Shown here piece after piece: positions 26,953 through 35,204 of a DNA stretch of 64,000 bases. Each line of letters opens with the position of its first letter. Position 1 is the stretch's first letter. The notes below the pieces were generated by a model. The model did not search any database. It was not told the origin of the DNA and saw nothing but the letters and a program-made list of their open reading frames with translations. This DNA comes from CAVRUF01 sp963716005 (GTDB taxonomy: Bacteria > Actinomycetota > Thermoleophilia > Gaiellales > Gaiellaceae), in assembly GCA_963716005.1 (NCBI GenBank), contig OY970285.1, positions 124,001 to 188,000 of the forward strand, written 5' to 3'. Position numbers and translations under genes: made by a program.

Positions 26953-27773
26953 CGATTCGTCCGCTTCGCCTCGGTCTGCCGGCGCTCGCCGCCGCAGGAG
27001 GCTGGGGGCTCTACGAATCGCAGCGGCTCGAGCGGATCCAGCTCGACGTCCCCGTGCTGGGGCTGCCGCCGGCGCTCGACGGGCTCCGGATCCTCCACCT
27101 CTCGGATCTCCATCTGGGGTCGTTCTCGCTGGCCGGGCGCACGCTCGACCAGGCGCTCGACTTCGCGGACGAGACCGAGCCAGACCTCATCGCGATCACG
27201 GGCGACCTCGTTACCCGTGACCGCGGCCGGGCGCCGCTCGAGGCCGCGCTGCGGCGCCTGACGCCGCGCCACGGGACCTTCCTCACGCTGGGAAACCACG
27301 ACATCGACGACTCGCGCGACCCGTTCCAGCGGCCCGCCGACCTCTCCGACCTGTCGGTTCCCGGCTCGGCGCTCCTGCGGGACGAGGAGATCGCGATCGT
27401 CACCGGCGGCGTGCGGATCCAGATCGTCGGCGTCGATCCCGCGACGTACGTCACGGGCCGCTCGCGCCCGGTGGAGCGCGCCGACCGCGACGCCGATCTG
27501 CGGATCCTCCTGTGCCACTACCCCGAGGTCGTGCGCAAGCTGCCGCCGGACGTGTTCCACCTCGTGCTTTCGGGCCACTACCACGGCGGCCAGATCCGAC
27601 TGCCGACGCCGTGGGGCCGCGTGCCGCTGAAGGAGTTCAACGCGCCGTACCTGCACGGCCTGTACGAGACGCCCGCCGCGCTGCTGCACGTCTCGCGCGG
27701 CCTGGGCACGAGCTTCGTGCCGGTGCGGTTCCTCGCACGCCCCGAGGCGACGCTTCTTACGCTGCGCCCATGA
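26949..27773 (+). CDS. Metallophosphoesterase, membrane-anchored YkuE-like
   Basis: A calcineurin-like phosphoesterase: an N-terminal hydrophobic stretch (LGLPALAAAGGWGLY) precedes metal-binding motifs ILHLSDLHLG, ITGDLVT, GNHD, LCHYPE and LSGHYHGGQ. It resembles YkuE-type lipid or nucleotide phosphoesterases on the membrane face. No ATG, GTG or TTG lies in frame near the start; the frame opens at GTA across the upstream TAG stop (CTCGTAGCG). Elsewhere in the window coupled genes use TAGTG, so a small deletion may have removed the start. Its stop overlaps the next ATG (ATGA). Confidence 0.8.
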   Translation, partial: VAIRPLRLGLPALAAAGGWGLYESQRLERIQLDVPVLGLPPALDGLRILHLSDLHLGSFSLAGRTLDQALDFADETEPDLIAITGDLVTRDRGRAPLEAALRRLTPRHGTFLTLGNHDIDDSRDPFQRPADLSDLSVPGSALLRDEEIAIVTGGVRIQIVGVDPATYVTGRSRPVERADRDADLRILLCHYPEVVRKLPPDVFHLVLSGHYHGGQIRLPTPWGRVPLKEFNAPYLHGLYETPAALLHVSRGLGTSFVPVRFLARPEATLLTLRP

Positions 27774-28708
27774 GCGAACTCGACATCGCGGCCGCGGACC
27801 TCGCGGCGCTGCACGGCGGATCGACGACCGCCGCGCGGCACTTTCGGCGCAACCACTTCCCGGCTCCCTCCGTGCCTCCGGCGACGGTCGAGATCGCGGG
27901 TGCGGTCGCAAGACCGTTCGTGCTCGATCTCGCCGGGCTCAAGCGGTTCGGCGTGGTCGAGCACGACGTGGTGCTCGAATGCGCCGGTCACCGCCGGACG
28001 GAGTTCGAGCCGCCGGTCGACGGTCTTCCGTGGGACGTGGGCGCGGTCAGCCAGGGCCGCTGGGGCGGAACACCGCTCGGCGCGGTGCTCGCCGAGGCAC
28101 AGCCCGCCGACGGGGCGGTCGAGGTCGTGCTCGCCGGCGACGAAGGCTTCGCGCGGTCGATTCCCATCGCGAAGGCGCTGCACGAGGCGACGCTCCTCGC
28201 CTGGTCGCTCGACGGCGAGCCGATCCCGAAGGAGCTGGGCGGGCCGCTGCGCGCGATCGTCCCGGGGAACTACGCGGCCGACTCCGTGAAGTGGCTTCGC
28301 AGCATCGTCGTCGCGACCGTGCCGTTCGACGGCGAGTTCCAGGTGGACGACTACTGCCTCGTCGGGGCGGAGGGGATTCCGGACGGGACGCAACTGCACG
28401 AGCTGCCGGTCACCTCGCTCGTCACCGTTACGGAGCGCACGCAGATCGCGGGCGTGGCGTGGGGCGGCGAGATCGTCCATGTCGACGTAGAAGTGGACGG
28501 GCTTCGGCACGAGGCGACGCTCCGCGCGCCGTTGGGCCCGTACGCGTTCACGCCGTGGGAGCTCGAGGTCGACCTCGTCCCCGGTGAGCACACCGCCGCC
28601 GCGCGCGCGACCGACAGCGCCGGGAACACGCAGCCCGAGCGTCCGCTCTGGAACGCGCGCGGCTACGCGAACAACGCCGTGCATCGCGTGAGCTTCCTCC
28701 TACACTGA
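27770..28708 (+). CDS. Sulfite-oxidase-family molybdopterin oxidoreductase
   Basis: The 312-residue protein has the sulfite oxidase molybdopterin domain (about residues 35-190). The molybdenum-ligating cysteine is in VLECAGHRR (Cys71), with ARSIPIAKAL, GGPLRAIVPGNYAADSVKWL, and then a C-terminal Mo-co dimerisation domain (residues ~200-310) containing ITxGVAWGG-like and PWELEVDLVPGEH elements. There is no signal peptide and no heme domain. It could oxidise sulfite or reduce S- or N-oxides; the true substrate is unknown. It overlaps the phosphoesterase by four bases and so belongs to the sdh-led chain. Confidence 0.85.
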   Translation: MSELDIAAADLAALHGGSTTAARHFRRNHFPAPSVPPATVEIAGAVARPFVLDLAGLKRFGVVEHDVVLECAGHRRTEFEPPVDGLPWDVGAVSQGRWGGTPLGAVLAEAQPADGAVEVVLAGDEGFARSIPIAKALHEATLLAWSLDGEPIPKELGGPLRAIVPGNYAADSVKWLRSIVVATVPFDGEFQVDDYCLVGAEGIPDGTQLHELPVTSLVTVTERTQIAGVAWGGEIVHVDVEVDGLRHEATLRAPLGPYAFTPWELEVDLVPGEHTAAARATDSAGNTQPERPLWNARGYANNAVHRVSFLLH

Positions 28709-28712
28709 GCCC

Positions 28713-29336
28713 GTGCCCTACCGCCTGGTGCCCGTCACGGCCGCCTCGGCCGGCGAGACGCCTCCGCCGTGCGTCGAGTGCACGTTCTGGCAGGGCCGGG
28801 AAGGGCGCCGCACCGACAAGGGCAGCTGGGCCGAGCGCGTCGAGGACGACTGGGGCGCGTGGGGGACGCTCTACTTCGCCGAGGACGACCGCAAGCTCGG
28901 CTTCATCCAGTTCGCGCCGTCGCCGTTCTTCCAGCGGGCCAGGGCGCTTCCGGCCGGCCCGCCCTCGGACGACTCCGTTCTCATCACCTGCGCCTACCTC
29001 CTCGACCGCTCGTCGCCGTGGGTCCTCCAGAGCCTCTTCCTGTCCGTGATCGGCGAGGCGCGCGACCGCGGCGTGAAGGCGATCGAGGCGTTCGGCTACC
29101 GCTATCCCGAGGGCGAGAGCGGCTACGAGCGGTTCTGGGTCCACAAGACGATCTTCCCGAGTGACTTCCTCGCGGACTTCGGCTTTCGGGCGCTGCGCTG
29201 GGAGGGGCGCGTCGCGCTCGGCCGCCTCGAGCTCGGCGGCATGCAGCCCGTGATGGAGGGAACGCGCGCGAAGGTCCTTCGGCAGGTGCAGAAGGCGTTC
29301 ACGCCGGCGCCGGTGCCGCACCGGCCCGCGGGCTAG
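28713..29336 (+). CDS. Conserved hypothetical protein, GNAT-like
   Basis: The 207-residue product has an N-terminal CVECTFWQG motif, a charged WAERVEDDWGAWGTLYF segment, then FIQFAPSPFFQRARALP and an LLDRSSPWVLQSLFLSVIGEARDRGVKAIEAFGYRY block (read in pieces). The last resembles the helix and strand of a GNAT fold. It starts at GTG 28713, four bases after the sulfite-oxidase-like gene. A TACACT box six bases upstream could give an internal promoter. The function is unknown. Confidence 0.6.
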   Translation: MPYRLVPVTAASAGETPPPCVECTFWQGREGRRTDKGSWAERVEDDWGAWGTLYFAEDDRKLGFIQFAPSPFFQRARALPAGPPSDDSVLITCAYLLDRSSPWVLQSLFLSVIGEARDRGVKAIEAFGYRYPEGESGYERFWVHKTIFPSDFLADFGFRALRWEGRVALGRLELGGMQPVMEGTRAKVLRQVQKAFTPAPVPHRPAG

Positions 29337-29941
29337 TAGAGCTCGGCCTTGTAGCGCTCGACCATCTCGTCCTGCGACTCGGGCAGGTCGTGCGAGCCAA
29401 TCTGGTCGCGGAGCATCTCGCCGAGCGTGGGCAGCTCTGTGCGCTCGATGTGGCGCGTGGGATCCCAGAGCTTCGAGCGCATGAACGCCTTGCCGCAGTG
29501 GAGGAACGCCTCGCGCACGCGGATCGTGAGTACCGTCGTGGGCGGGCGGCCTTCGGTGAATTGCGCGCGCAACTCCTCGTCGTCGCGGATCTCGGCCGTC
29601 CCGTTCACGCGCACCGACTCATCGACGCCGGGGATCACGAACAGGAGTCCGATCCCCGGGTTCGCGACGAGGTTGCGCAGCGTGTCGATGCGGTTGTTCC
29701 CGGGCCGGTCGGGGATGAGCAGCGTCCGGTCGTCGGCGACGGTCACGAAGCCGGGCTCGCCGCCGCGCGGCGTCGCGTCGGCAGTTCCGTCCGGGTTCGT
29801 CGTCGCGACGACGCAGAACGGCGAGAGGCCGATGAACCGCTTGAAATGCTCGTCGAGGTGGTCGAGCTCCTTGCGGAGCGATCGCTCCTTCGGCTCCGGG
29901 TACAGCCGGCGGAGCTCTTCCTGGGAGTTGACCGCGGCCAC
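29333..29941 (-). CDS. PPOX-type FMN-dependent flavoprotein
   Basis: The 202-residue protein has the split-barrel pattern of the pyridoxamine-5'-phosphate-oxidase superfamily: FIGLSPFCVVATTNPDGTAD, SPRGGEPGF-like ATPRGGEPGFVTV, LLIPDRPGNNRIDTLRNL and GIGLLFVIPGVDESVRVNG. Members of this subgroup bind FMN or F420 and reduce small molecules. GTG 29941 overlaps the asd stop (TAGTG), so it is the third gene of a lysC-asd operon. A role in the aspartate pathway is not implied by the family. Confidence 0.8.
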   Translation of the reverse strand: MAAVNSQEELRRLYPEPKERSLRKELDHLDEHFKRFIGLSPFCVVATTNPDGTADATPRGGEPGFVTVADDRTLLIPDRPGNNRIDTLRNLVANPGIGLLFVIPGVDESVRVNGTAEIRDDEELRAQFTEGRPPTTVLTIRVREAFLHCGKAFMRSKLWDPTRHIERTELPTLGEMLRDQIGSHDLPESQDEMVERYKAELY

Positions 29942-30885
29942 TAGGCGGCGAGTGCCTTCGCCGACAGCAGCCGCTCGGCGATCTGCACGGCGTTCAGCGC
30001 CGCGCCTTTGCGGAGGTTGTCGTTCACGATCCAGAGCGCGAGTCCGCGGTCGGTGGTCGAGTCGGGGCGGATCCGGGAGACGAGCACCGTGTCGCGTCCC
30101 GCGGCGTGCCCGGGCGTGGGCAGGTCTGCGAGCTCGACGTGCGGCGCCGCGCCGAGGATCTCGGTCGCCTGCTCGGGCGAGAGCGGCTCCTCGGTCTCGA
30201 CCCAGACGGCCTGCGCGTGGCCGACGAGCACGGGGATCCGCACGCAGGTGGCCTGGAGCGGGAGATCCGGGAGCGAGAGGATCTTCTGCGTCTCGGCGCG
30301 GAGCTTCCACTCCTCGCTCGACTCGTCGCCGGTGAACTCCCAGTCCATCGCCAGGTCGGCCTCCATCGGCTTCACGGCGCGCAGGCGCTCGATGCCCGCG
30401 TCGCCGGCGCCGGACATCGACTGGTAGGTCGCGAGACGCACGCGCGCGAGGCCGGCGGCGTCAAGCAGCGGCTTGAGGACGCAGGTGAGCTGGATCGCCG
30501 AGCAGTTCGGGTTCGCGACGATGCGGCCGTCGCCGATCGTCTCGTCGTTCACCCCGGCTACGACGAGCGGAATTCCGTCCGTGAGCCGGAACGCGTCCGA
30601 CTTGTCGATGCAGGTCGTCCCGCTCTCGGCCGCCGGCGGGACCAGCTCGCGGCTCGCGTCCGTGCCGACCGAGAAGAGGAGCAGGTCGACGTCCGCATCG
30701 GCGAGCGTCTCCGGCGTCGCCTCCTCGACCGTCAGCTTGCCGTCGAGGTAGCTGAACTCGGTGCCGGCCGAGCGGGCGCTCGCGAACGCGCGCACGTGCT
30801 CGTAGCCGCGCTCGGCGAGGAGCGCGAGGGTCACGGTTCCGACCGCGCCGGTCGCGCCGACGACGCCGATGCGTGCGTCAGGCAT
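29941..30885 (-). CDS. asd: Aspartate-semialdehyde dehydrogenase
   Basis: The 314-residue enzyme has IGVVGATGAVGTVTLALL at the N-terminus, catalytic Cys in NPNCSAIQLT, YQSMSGAGDAG and the C-terminal RKGAALNAVQIAERLL. It reduces aspartyl phosphate to aspartate semialdehyde, the branch point to lysine, diaminopimelate, threonine and methionine. ATG 30885 overlaps the end of lysC by eight bases. No frameshift is present. Confidence 0.95.
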   Translation of the reverse strand: MPDARIGVVGATGAVGTVTLALLAERGYEHVRAFASARSAGTEFSYLDGKLTVEEATPETLADADVDLLLFSVGTDASRELVPPAAESGTTCIDKSDAFRLTDGIPLVVAGVNDETIGDGRIVANPNCSAIQLTCVLKPLLDAAGLARVRLATYQSMSGAGDAGIERLRAVKPMEADLAMDWEFTGDESSEEWKLRAETQKILSLPDLPLQATCVRIPVLVGHAQAVWVETEEPLSPEQATEILGAAPHVELADLPTPGHAAGRDTVLVSRIRPDSTTDRGLALWIVNDNLRKGAALNAVQIAERLLSAKALAA

Positions 30886-32110
30886 GGGCGCGCTCCGCGT
30901 CGGGGTCGGACAGCTCGAAGGTCTCGTGGAGCGCCTGTACCGAGCGCTCGACGTCGTCGCGCGGAATGAAGAACGCGATCTTGATCGGCGAAGTGGAGAC
31001 GTAGCGCGGCTCCACGTCGAGCGAGCGCAGCGTCGCGAACGCGCTGGCGGCCACACCCGGGTTGCTCCGCATGCCGGCGCCGACGACGCTGACCTTGCCG
31101 AGCTCGGTCTGCTCGGTCCAGTTCGCTCCGAGCTGCGCGAGCGTGTCCTCGACGTCCGGCTTGTCCTCGATCGGCGTCGAGAAGACGATCGAGCCGTCGA
31201 TCTGGATGACGGTGTCCACGTTCACGCTGGCGCCCGAGAGCGCCTCGAAGAGGTCGGCGGGCGCGATGTCGCGCACCTCGTAGACGGCCTCCTCGACCGT
31301 GTGGGTGACGCCGGAGATCATGGCCTTCTCGAGCATCCGCTCGTCCTCCTCGCGGATCCACGTCCCCGGCTCGTCGGTGAACGTCGAGCGGACGTGGAGC
31401 ATCACGTCGTGGTTTCGCGCGAACTCGACTGAGCGTAGCTGGAGCACCTTCGCGCCCGATGCCGCCATCTCGAGCATCTCGTCGTAGGAGACCGCATGGA
31501 GCTTGCGCGCCGTCGGAACGACCCGTGGGTCGGCCGTGAACACGCCGTCCACGTCCGTGTAGATCTCGCATGCGTCCGCACCCACCGCCGCCGCGAGCGC
31601 GACCGCGGTCACGTCGGAGCCGCCGCGGCCGAGCGTCGTCACCTCGTAGTCGGTCGAGACGCCCTGGAAGCCGGCGACCAGGACGATCTTCCCGGCGTCG
31701 AGCGCCTCGTGGATCCGGCGTCCGCGGATGTCGACGATCTTCGCCTTGCCGTGGACGGTGTCCGTGACGATCCCGGCCTGGGATCCCGTCAGCGAGATCG
31801 CGTCGTGGCCGAGGTCGGAGATGGCCATCGCTGCGAGCGCGCCGGTGATCCGCTCGCCGACCGAGACGAGCATGTCGAGCTCGCGGGGGTTCGGCCGCGG
31901 CGAGACCTCGTAGGCGAGCGCGAGCAGCTCGTCCGTGTGCAGGCCCATCGCCGAGCAGACGCCGATGACGCGCGCTCCGGCGGCCTTCGCGGCCACCATC
32001 CGCGCGGCCACCCGGCGGATCTTGTCGGGGTCGGCGACGGACGTGCCGCCGAACTTCATGACGACCGTGTGGACGCCGGCGGGGAGCGACTGGGGGGCGG
32101 TTTCCGACAT
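30878..32110 (-). CDS. lysC: Aspartate kinase
   Basis: The 410-residue protein has an amino-acid kinase domain (VMKFGGTSVADPDKI, VSVGERITGALAA, TLGRGGSDVTAVALAAAV, EIYTDVDGVFTADPR) and two C-terminal ACT domains from about residue 260. These domains usually mediate feedback inhibition by lysine and/or threonine. It phosphorylates aspartate, the first step of the aspartate family pathway. It is expressed with asd from a promoter at 32237-32265 and preceded by a ~120-nt structured leader. Confidence 0.95.
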   Translation of the reverse strand: MSETAPQSLPAGVHTVVMKFGGTSVADPDKIRRVAARMVAAKAAGARVIGVCSAMGLHTDELLALAYEVSPRPNPRELDMLVSVGERITGALAAMAISDLGHDAISLTGSQAGIVTDTVHGKAKIVDIRGRRIHEALDAGKIVLVAGFQGVSTDYEVTTLGRGGSDVTAVALAAAVGADACEIYTDVDGVFTADPRVVPTARKLHAVSYDEMLEMAASGAKVLQLRSVEFARNHDVMLHVRSTFTDEPGTWIREEDERMLEKAMISGVTHTVEEAVYEVRDIAPADLFEALSGASVNVDTVIQIDGSIVFSTPIEDKPDVEDTLAQLGANWTEQTELGKVSVVGAGMRSNPGVAASAFATLRSLDVEPRYVSTSPIKIAFFIPRDDVERSVQALHETFELSDPDAERAHA

Positions 32111-32229
32111 CGCCGAAGATTGTAGGGACGCGTGAAGAGAGCCCTTCCTTCGGAGACTTCGTGGGCCCGTGACCCGTATCCGTCTCCTTAAGCGCCGAAC
32201 CGACGAGCCCGAGGGCCCATCGGTTCAGC
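32111..32229 (-). promoter_or_regulatory. Structured 5' leader of the lysC operon
   Basis: About 119 nt separate the predicted transcription start from the lysC start codon, in contrast to the leaderless starts elsewhere. The leader contains inverted repeats GAACCGA/TCGGTTC (arms at 32197-32203 and 32220-32226) and GGAGAC/GTCTCC nearer the gene. No known lysine riboswitch core was recognised. It may form an attenuator or an unclassified sensor; this is inference from the pairing potential. Confidence 0.4.
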
Positions 32230-32236
32230 AAGCGGA

Positions 32237-32265
32237 TTTATATCGGCGCTTCAGACCCTTCGCAA
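32237..32265 (-). promoter_or_regulatory. Sigma-70-like promoter of lysC-asd-PPOX
   Basis: TTGCGA (-35, 32260-32265) and TATAAA (-10, 32237-32242) are separated by exactly 17 bases on the minus strand, in an AT-rich patch unusual for this DNA. Transcription would begin near 32229. Confidence 0.7.
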
Positions 32266-32282
32266 GGACCGTCGAAAGCAAA

Positions 32283-32301
32283 TGTTCGCTCTTTGCGAAC
32301 A
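32283..32301 (-). terminator. Stem-loop after recR
   Basis: Perfect 7-bp arms TGTTCGC and GCGAACA enclose a five-base loop, followed on the minus strand by TTTGCTTTC. It lies 13 bases after the recR stop and just before the lysC promoter, so termination of recR transcription is the likely role. The symmetry could also serve as an operator. Confidence 0.55.
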
Positions 32302-32313
32302 ACTTGTTTCGAG

Positions 32314-32906
32314 CTACATCTCGCGGCGTCCGGCGAGTGCCCGGCCGAGGGTCACCTCGTCCGCATATTCGAGGTCGCCGCCGACCGGCAGACCGCTCGC
32401 GAGACGGGTCACGCGGGTCTTTCCGCGAAGGAGATCCGCGAGGTAGGAGGCGGTCGCCTCGCCGGTCATGTTGGGGTTCGTCGCGAGCACGACCTCCTCG
32501 ACGCCGTTGCGCTCGACGCGCCGCAGGAGGTCGTCGATGCGCAGGTCGCCGGGGTCGACGCCGTCGAGCGGAGAGAGCGCGCCGCCGAGCACGTGGTAGA
32601 CGCCGCGGTACGACGCGGTGCGCTCGACCGAGACGAGGTCGGCCGGCTGCTCGACCACGCAGATGACCGTCCGGTCGCGCCGGCCGTATCGGTGCAGATC
32701 GCGCAGAGCTCCTCCTCGGTCAGGTTTCCGCACTCGGTGCAGGTGCGGATGCGCTCCTTGACCTCGCGGATCGCGGTCGCGAGCGCCAACGCCTCCTCGT
32801 CCGAGACCCGGAGGATGTGGAAGGCGAGGCGCTGGGCCGTGCGCGTGCCGACGCCCGGCAGGCGGGAGAGCTGTGCGACGAGGTTGTCGACGACGGGGCC
32901 GAACAC
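32314..32906 (-). CDS. recR: Recombination mediator RecR (one frameshift)
   Basis: The protein is about 197 residues after joining. A helix-hairpin-helix region (LVAQLSRLPGVGTRTAQRLAFHIL), a zinc finger (CTECGNLTEEELCAIC) and a Toprim domain (TVICVVEQPADLVSVERT, YRGVYHVLGGALSPLDGV, VVLATNPNMTGEATASYLA) are all present. RecR acts with RecF/RecO to load RecA at gaps. The frame breaks near 32685, just after the zinc finger, by a -1 or +2 change. It starts at GTG 32906 and is followed by ybaB/dnaX upstream on the same strand, the common dnaX-ybaB-recR order. Confidence 0.92.
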
Positions 32907-32920
32907 GCCCGTATTGTCGC

Positions 32921-33130
32921 CTAGCGGGTGGCGGTTCCCGCAGCGAGAGCCGCCGTGCCGAGTACGACCGCGGCCAGGGAGAAGAACAGCCGCTCGCGCT
33001 TCGTGAGCCCTTCCTGCACGAACGTGATCAGAAGCACCTCGATGAGGATCCCGCCGACGACCGCTGCGCCCCGGTCGCGCTGGGCGATGAGGAAGAACAC
33101 CCAGGTCGTGACGGCGAGGCCGAGGATCAC
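32921..33130 (-). CDS. Small two-helix membrane protein between ybaB and recR
   Basis: The 69-residue ORF (GTG 33130) has two hydrophobic helices, GLAVTTWVFFLIAQ and AAVVGGILIEVLLITFV, a charged QEGLTKRERLF segment and then a third hydrophobic run LAAVVLGTAALAAG. It lies 14 bases before recR and 35 bases after ybaB in the same direction, so it is probably part of that operon. The function is unknown. Confidence 0.55.
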   Translation of the reverse strand: MILGLAVTTWVFFLIAQRDRGAAVVGGILIEVLLITFVQEGLTKRERLFFSLAAVVLGTAALAAGTATR

Positions 33131-33165
33131 CCCGGCTCGCGGTAGCCCGATCGCGCGGATGCGTC

Positions 33166-33492
33166 TCAGAAGCCGGGAAGGCCGAGCCCGCCGGCGCCGC
33201 CGAGCGCGCCGCCGAGGCGGGACTGCATCAGATCCTGGGCGTTGCGAAGCGCCTCGTTCACGCCGGCCAGCACGAGATCCTCGAGCGTCTCGGGATCCTC
33301 GGGGTCGATCGCCTCGGGCGAGATCTTGATGCTCAGGATGTCGCCGGAGCCGTTGGCGGTGACGGTGACCATCCCGCCGCCGACCGAGGCCTCGACGGTC
33401 TGCGCCGCGAGCTCCTCCTGGGCCTTCGCCATCTCGGCCTGCATCTGCTGCACCTGCTGCATCATCTTGTTGACGTCCATGCCTTTGGCCAT
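33166..33492 (-). CDS. YbaB/EbfC nucleoid-associated protein
   Basis: The 108-residue protein has the family pattern: a Gln/Met-rich helix (MMQQVQQMQAEMAKAQEELA), a short beta sheet (GGGMVTVTANGSGDILSIKI) and a C-terminal helix with NEALRNAQDLM. It binds DNA as a dimer. It sits between dnaX and recR, the standard arrangement. Confidence 0.92.
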   Translation of the reverse strand: MAKGMDVNKMMQQVQQMQAEMAKAQEELAAQTVEASVGGGMVTVTANGSGDILSIKISPEAIDPEDPETLEDLVLAGVNEALRNAQDLMQSRLGGALGGAGGLGLPGF

Positions 33493-33501
33493 GTCCGGAG
33501 C

Positions 33502-35124
33502 CTAGCTTTCCTCGATCTCACGGGCGTCGAAGGTGCTCTTGAAGAGCGAGACGAACTCCTGCTCGCTCGTCGGCCCTTCCTCCGCGGGCTCCTCGGGAGA
33601 GCCCTCGCCGACCGAGTACTCGACGGCCAATCGGCGGCCGGTCACCTCGTTCAGGATGTCCCCGAGGAGCGTCGCGTTCTCGGGCTTCTCCGCGACCGTG
33701 CGGTGGAAGGAGGCGGCCTGCGGGAACTCGACGGTGAGCCGATCGTCTTCGAGTCCGATGGGCTTCGCCTCGGCGAGCACCGATCCGAGCGGGATCGAGC
33801 GCTCCTGCACGGCCGGGAGAACGGCCTGCTTCCAGAGCTGCTGGATCTGGTCGAGTCCGAGCGCCTCCACCGGCTCGTGCTGCTGCTGCGGCGCCTCGGG
33901 CTCGGACTTCGACGGCGGCGCTTCTGCCGCTTCAGCCTTCGTCGGCGCGGGCTTCGGCTTGGGAGCGGGTGGCGCGACATCGTGGCCGCGCGCCTCCAGC
34001 TGGTCGAGTCGGTAGGCGATCGACTCCCGGGTCACGTCGGATCCGGGCCGCGTGACCTTCACGAGTGCGAGTTCCAGCGGAAGCCGAGGATCGCCGCCCT
34101 GGCGCGCGTCGTCCACGGCGACCATGAGGAGGTCGACGAGCCGGATGACGGTCGCCTCGCCGAGCTGGTTCGCCTGGGAGCGCAGCCGCTCGCGCGTCTC
34201 CTGCGTCACCGGCAGGGACTCGGGAACCTCGCCGAGGTGCTGGACGAGCAGCAGGTGCCGCAAGTGCTCGAGGAGGTCGGTGACGAGCCGGCCGAGATCC
34301 TGGCCCTGGTCGGCAAGCTCCTCGACGAACATCAGCAGCCCGGCCGTGTCGCCGTCCACGATCAGGTCGCCGATCCGGAAGAGCGCCTCCTCCTCGACCG
34401 CGCCGAGGAGCTGGAGGACACCCTGCACGGTCACGGCGCCGCCCGAGGCGGCGGAGAGCTGGTCGAGGGTCGAGACGGCGTCGCGGAAGCTTCCGCGCGC
34501 GCTGCGGGCGACGAGCGCGAGCGCGGCGTCGGGCGCGTCGATCTTCTCCGCGTCCGCGATCCGGCGCAGGAGCTTCGTCAGCTCGGGCAGCCGCGGGCGC
34601 GCGAACATGAACGTCTGGCAGCGCGAGCGGACGGTCGGGAGCATCTTCGAAAGGTCGGTGGTGCAGAACACGAAGACGAGATGCGGCGGCGGCTCCTCGA
34701 TCAGCTTGAGCAGCGCGTTGAACGCCGCGTCGGTGAGCTGGTGCGCCTCGTCGAGGATGTAGACCTTGGAGCGGCCCTCCGCGGGCTGGAGGACGACGTG
34801 GTCGCGGATCTCGCGGATGTCGTCGATCCCGCGCTGGCTGGCGGCATCCATCTCGATCACGTCGAGCGAGGTTCCGCTCGCGATCGAGACGCAGGAGTTG
34901 CAGGTGCCGTCGGGCGTGACCGTGGGCCCGTACGCGCAATTGAGCGCCTTCGCGAGGATGCGCGCCATCGACGTCTTGCCTGTGCCGCGCGGCCCGGCGA
35001 AGAGGTAGGCCTGGCGCACCGACCCGGCCTCGATCGCATTCTTGAGCGTGCGCACGATCGCCTCCTGGCCCACGACCTCGTCGAAGGTCTGAGGCCGGTA
35101 GGTCCGGTAGAGAGCGCCGCTCAC
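33502..35124 (-). CDS. dnaX: DNA polymerase III subunit gamma/tau
   Basis: The 540-residue clamp-loader ATPase has a Walker A GPRGTGKTS (residues ~44-52), a cysteine-rich zinc module starting at LNCAYGP and TCNSCVSI, Walker B YILDEAH, and sensor FCTTD. A Pro/Lys/Glu-rich linker at about 375-425 leads to a short tau-like C-terminal domain. It drives loading of the sliding clamp. It starts at GTG 35124, six bases after a TAAGAT box, so it is probably leaderless. It heads the dnaX-ybaB-(small membrane protein)-recR cluster and is intact. Confidence 0.95.
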   Translation of the reverse strand: MSGALYRTYRPQTFDEVVGQEAIVRTLKNAIEAGSVRQAYLFAGPRGTGKTSMARILAKALNCAYGPTVTPDGTCNSCVSIASGTSLDVIEMDAASQRGIDDIREIRDHVVLQPAEGRSKVYILDEAHQLTDAAFNALLKLIEEPPPHLVFVFCTTDLSKMLPTVRSRCQTFMFARPRLPELTKLLRRIADAEKIDAPDAALALVARSARGSFRDAVSTLDQLSAASGGAVTVQGVLQLLGAVEEEALFRIGDLIVDGDTAGLLMFVEELADQGQDLGRLVTDLLEHLRHLLLVQHLGEVPESLPVTQETRERLRSQANQLGEATVIRLVDLLMVAVDDARQGGDPRLPLELALVKVTRPGSDVTRESIAYRLDQLEARGHDVAPPAPKPKPAPTKAEAAEAPPSKSEPEAPQQQHEPVEALGLDQIQQLWKQAVLPAVQERSIPLGSVLAEAKPIGLEDDRLTVEFPQAASFHRTVAEKPENATLLGDILNEVTGRRLAVEYSVGEGSPEEPAEEGPTSEQEFVSLFKSTFDAREIEES

Positions 35125-35130
35125 GCGTCC

Positions 35131-35136
35131 ATCTTA
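35131..35136 (-). promoter_or_regulatory. -10 element of dnaX (leaderless start)
   Basis: TAAGAT on the minus strand ends six bases before the dnaX GTG, matching the other leaderless-type starts of the window. Confidence 0.5.
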
Positions 35137-35204
35137 AGGGTGGTGAGGGTTCGTCCGGATATGCCGGTCGCGCACCCTCCGTTGTTGGTGTTTTCTGGGG
35201 CGGT

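Noticed and set aside
32111..32229. Lysine riboswitch upstream of lysC
   Set aside because: The leader is shorter than the lysine aptamer and lacks its conserved core; only generic stem-loops are visible.
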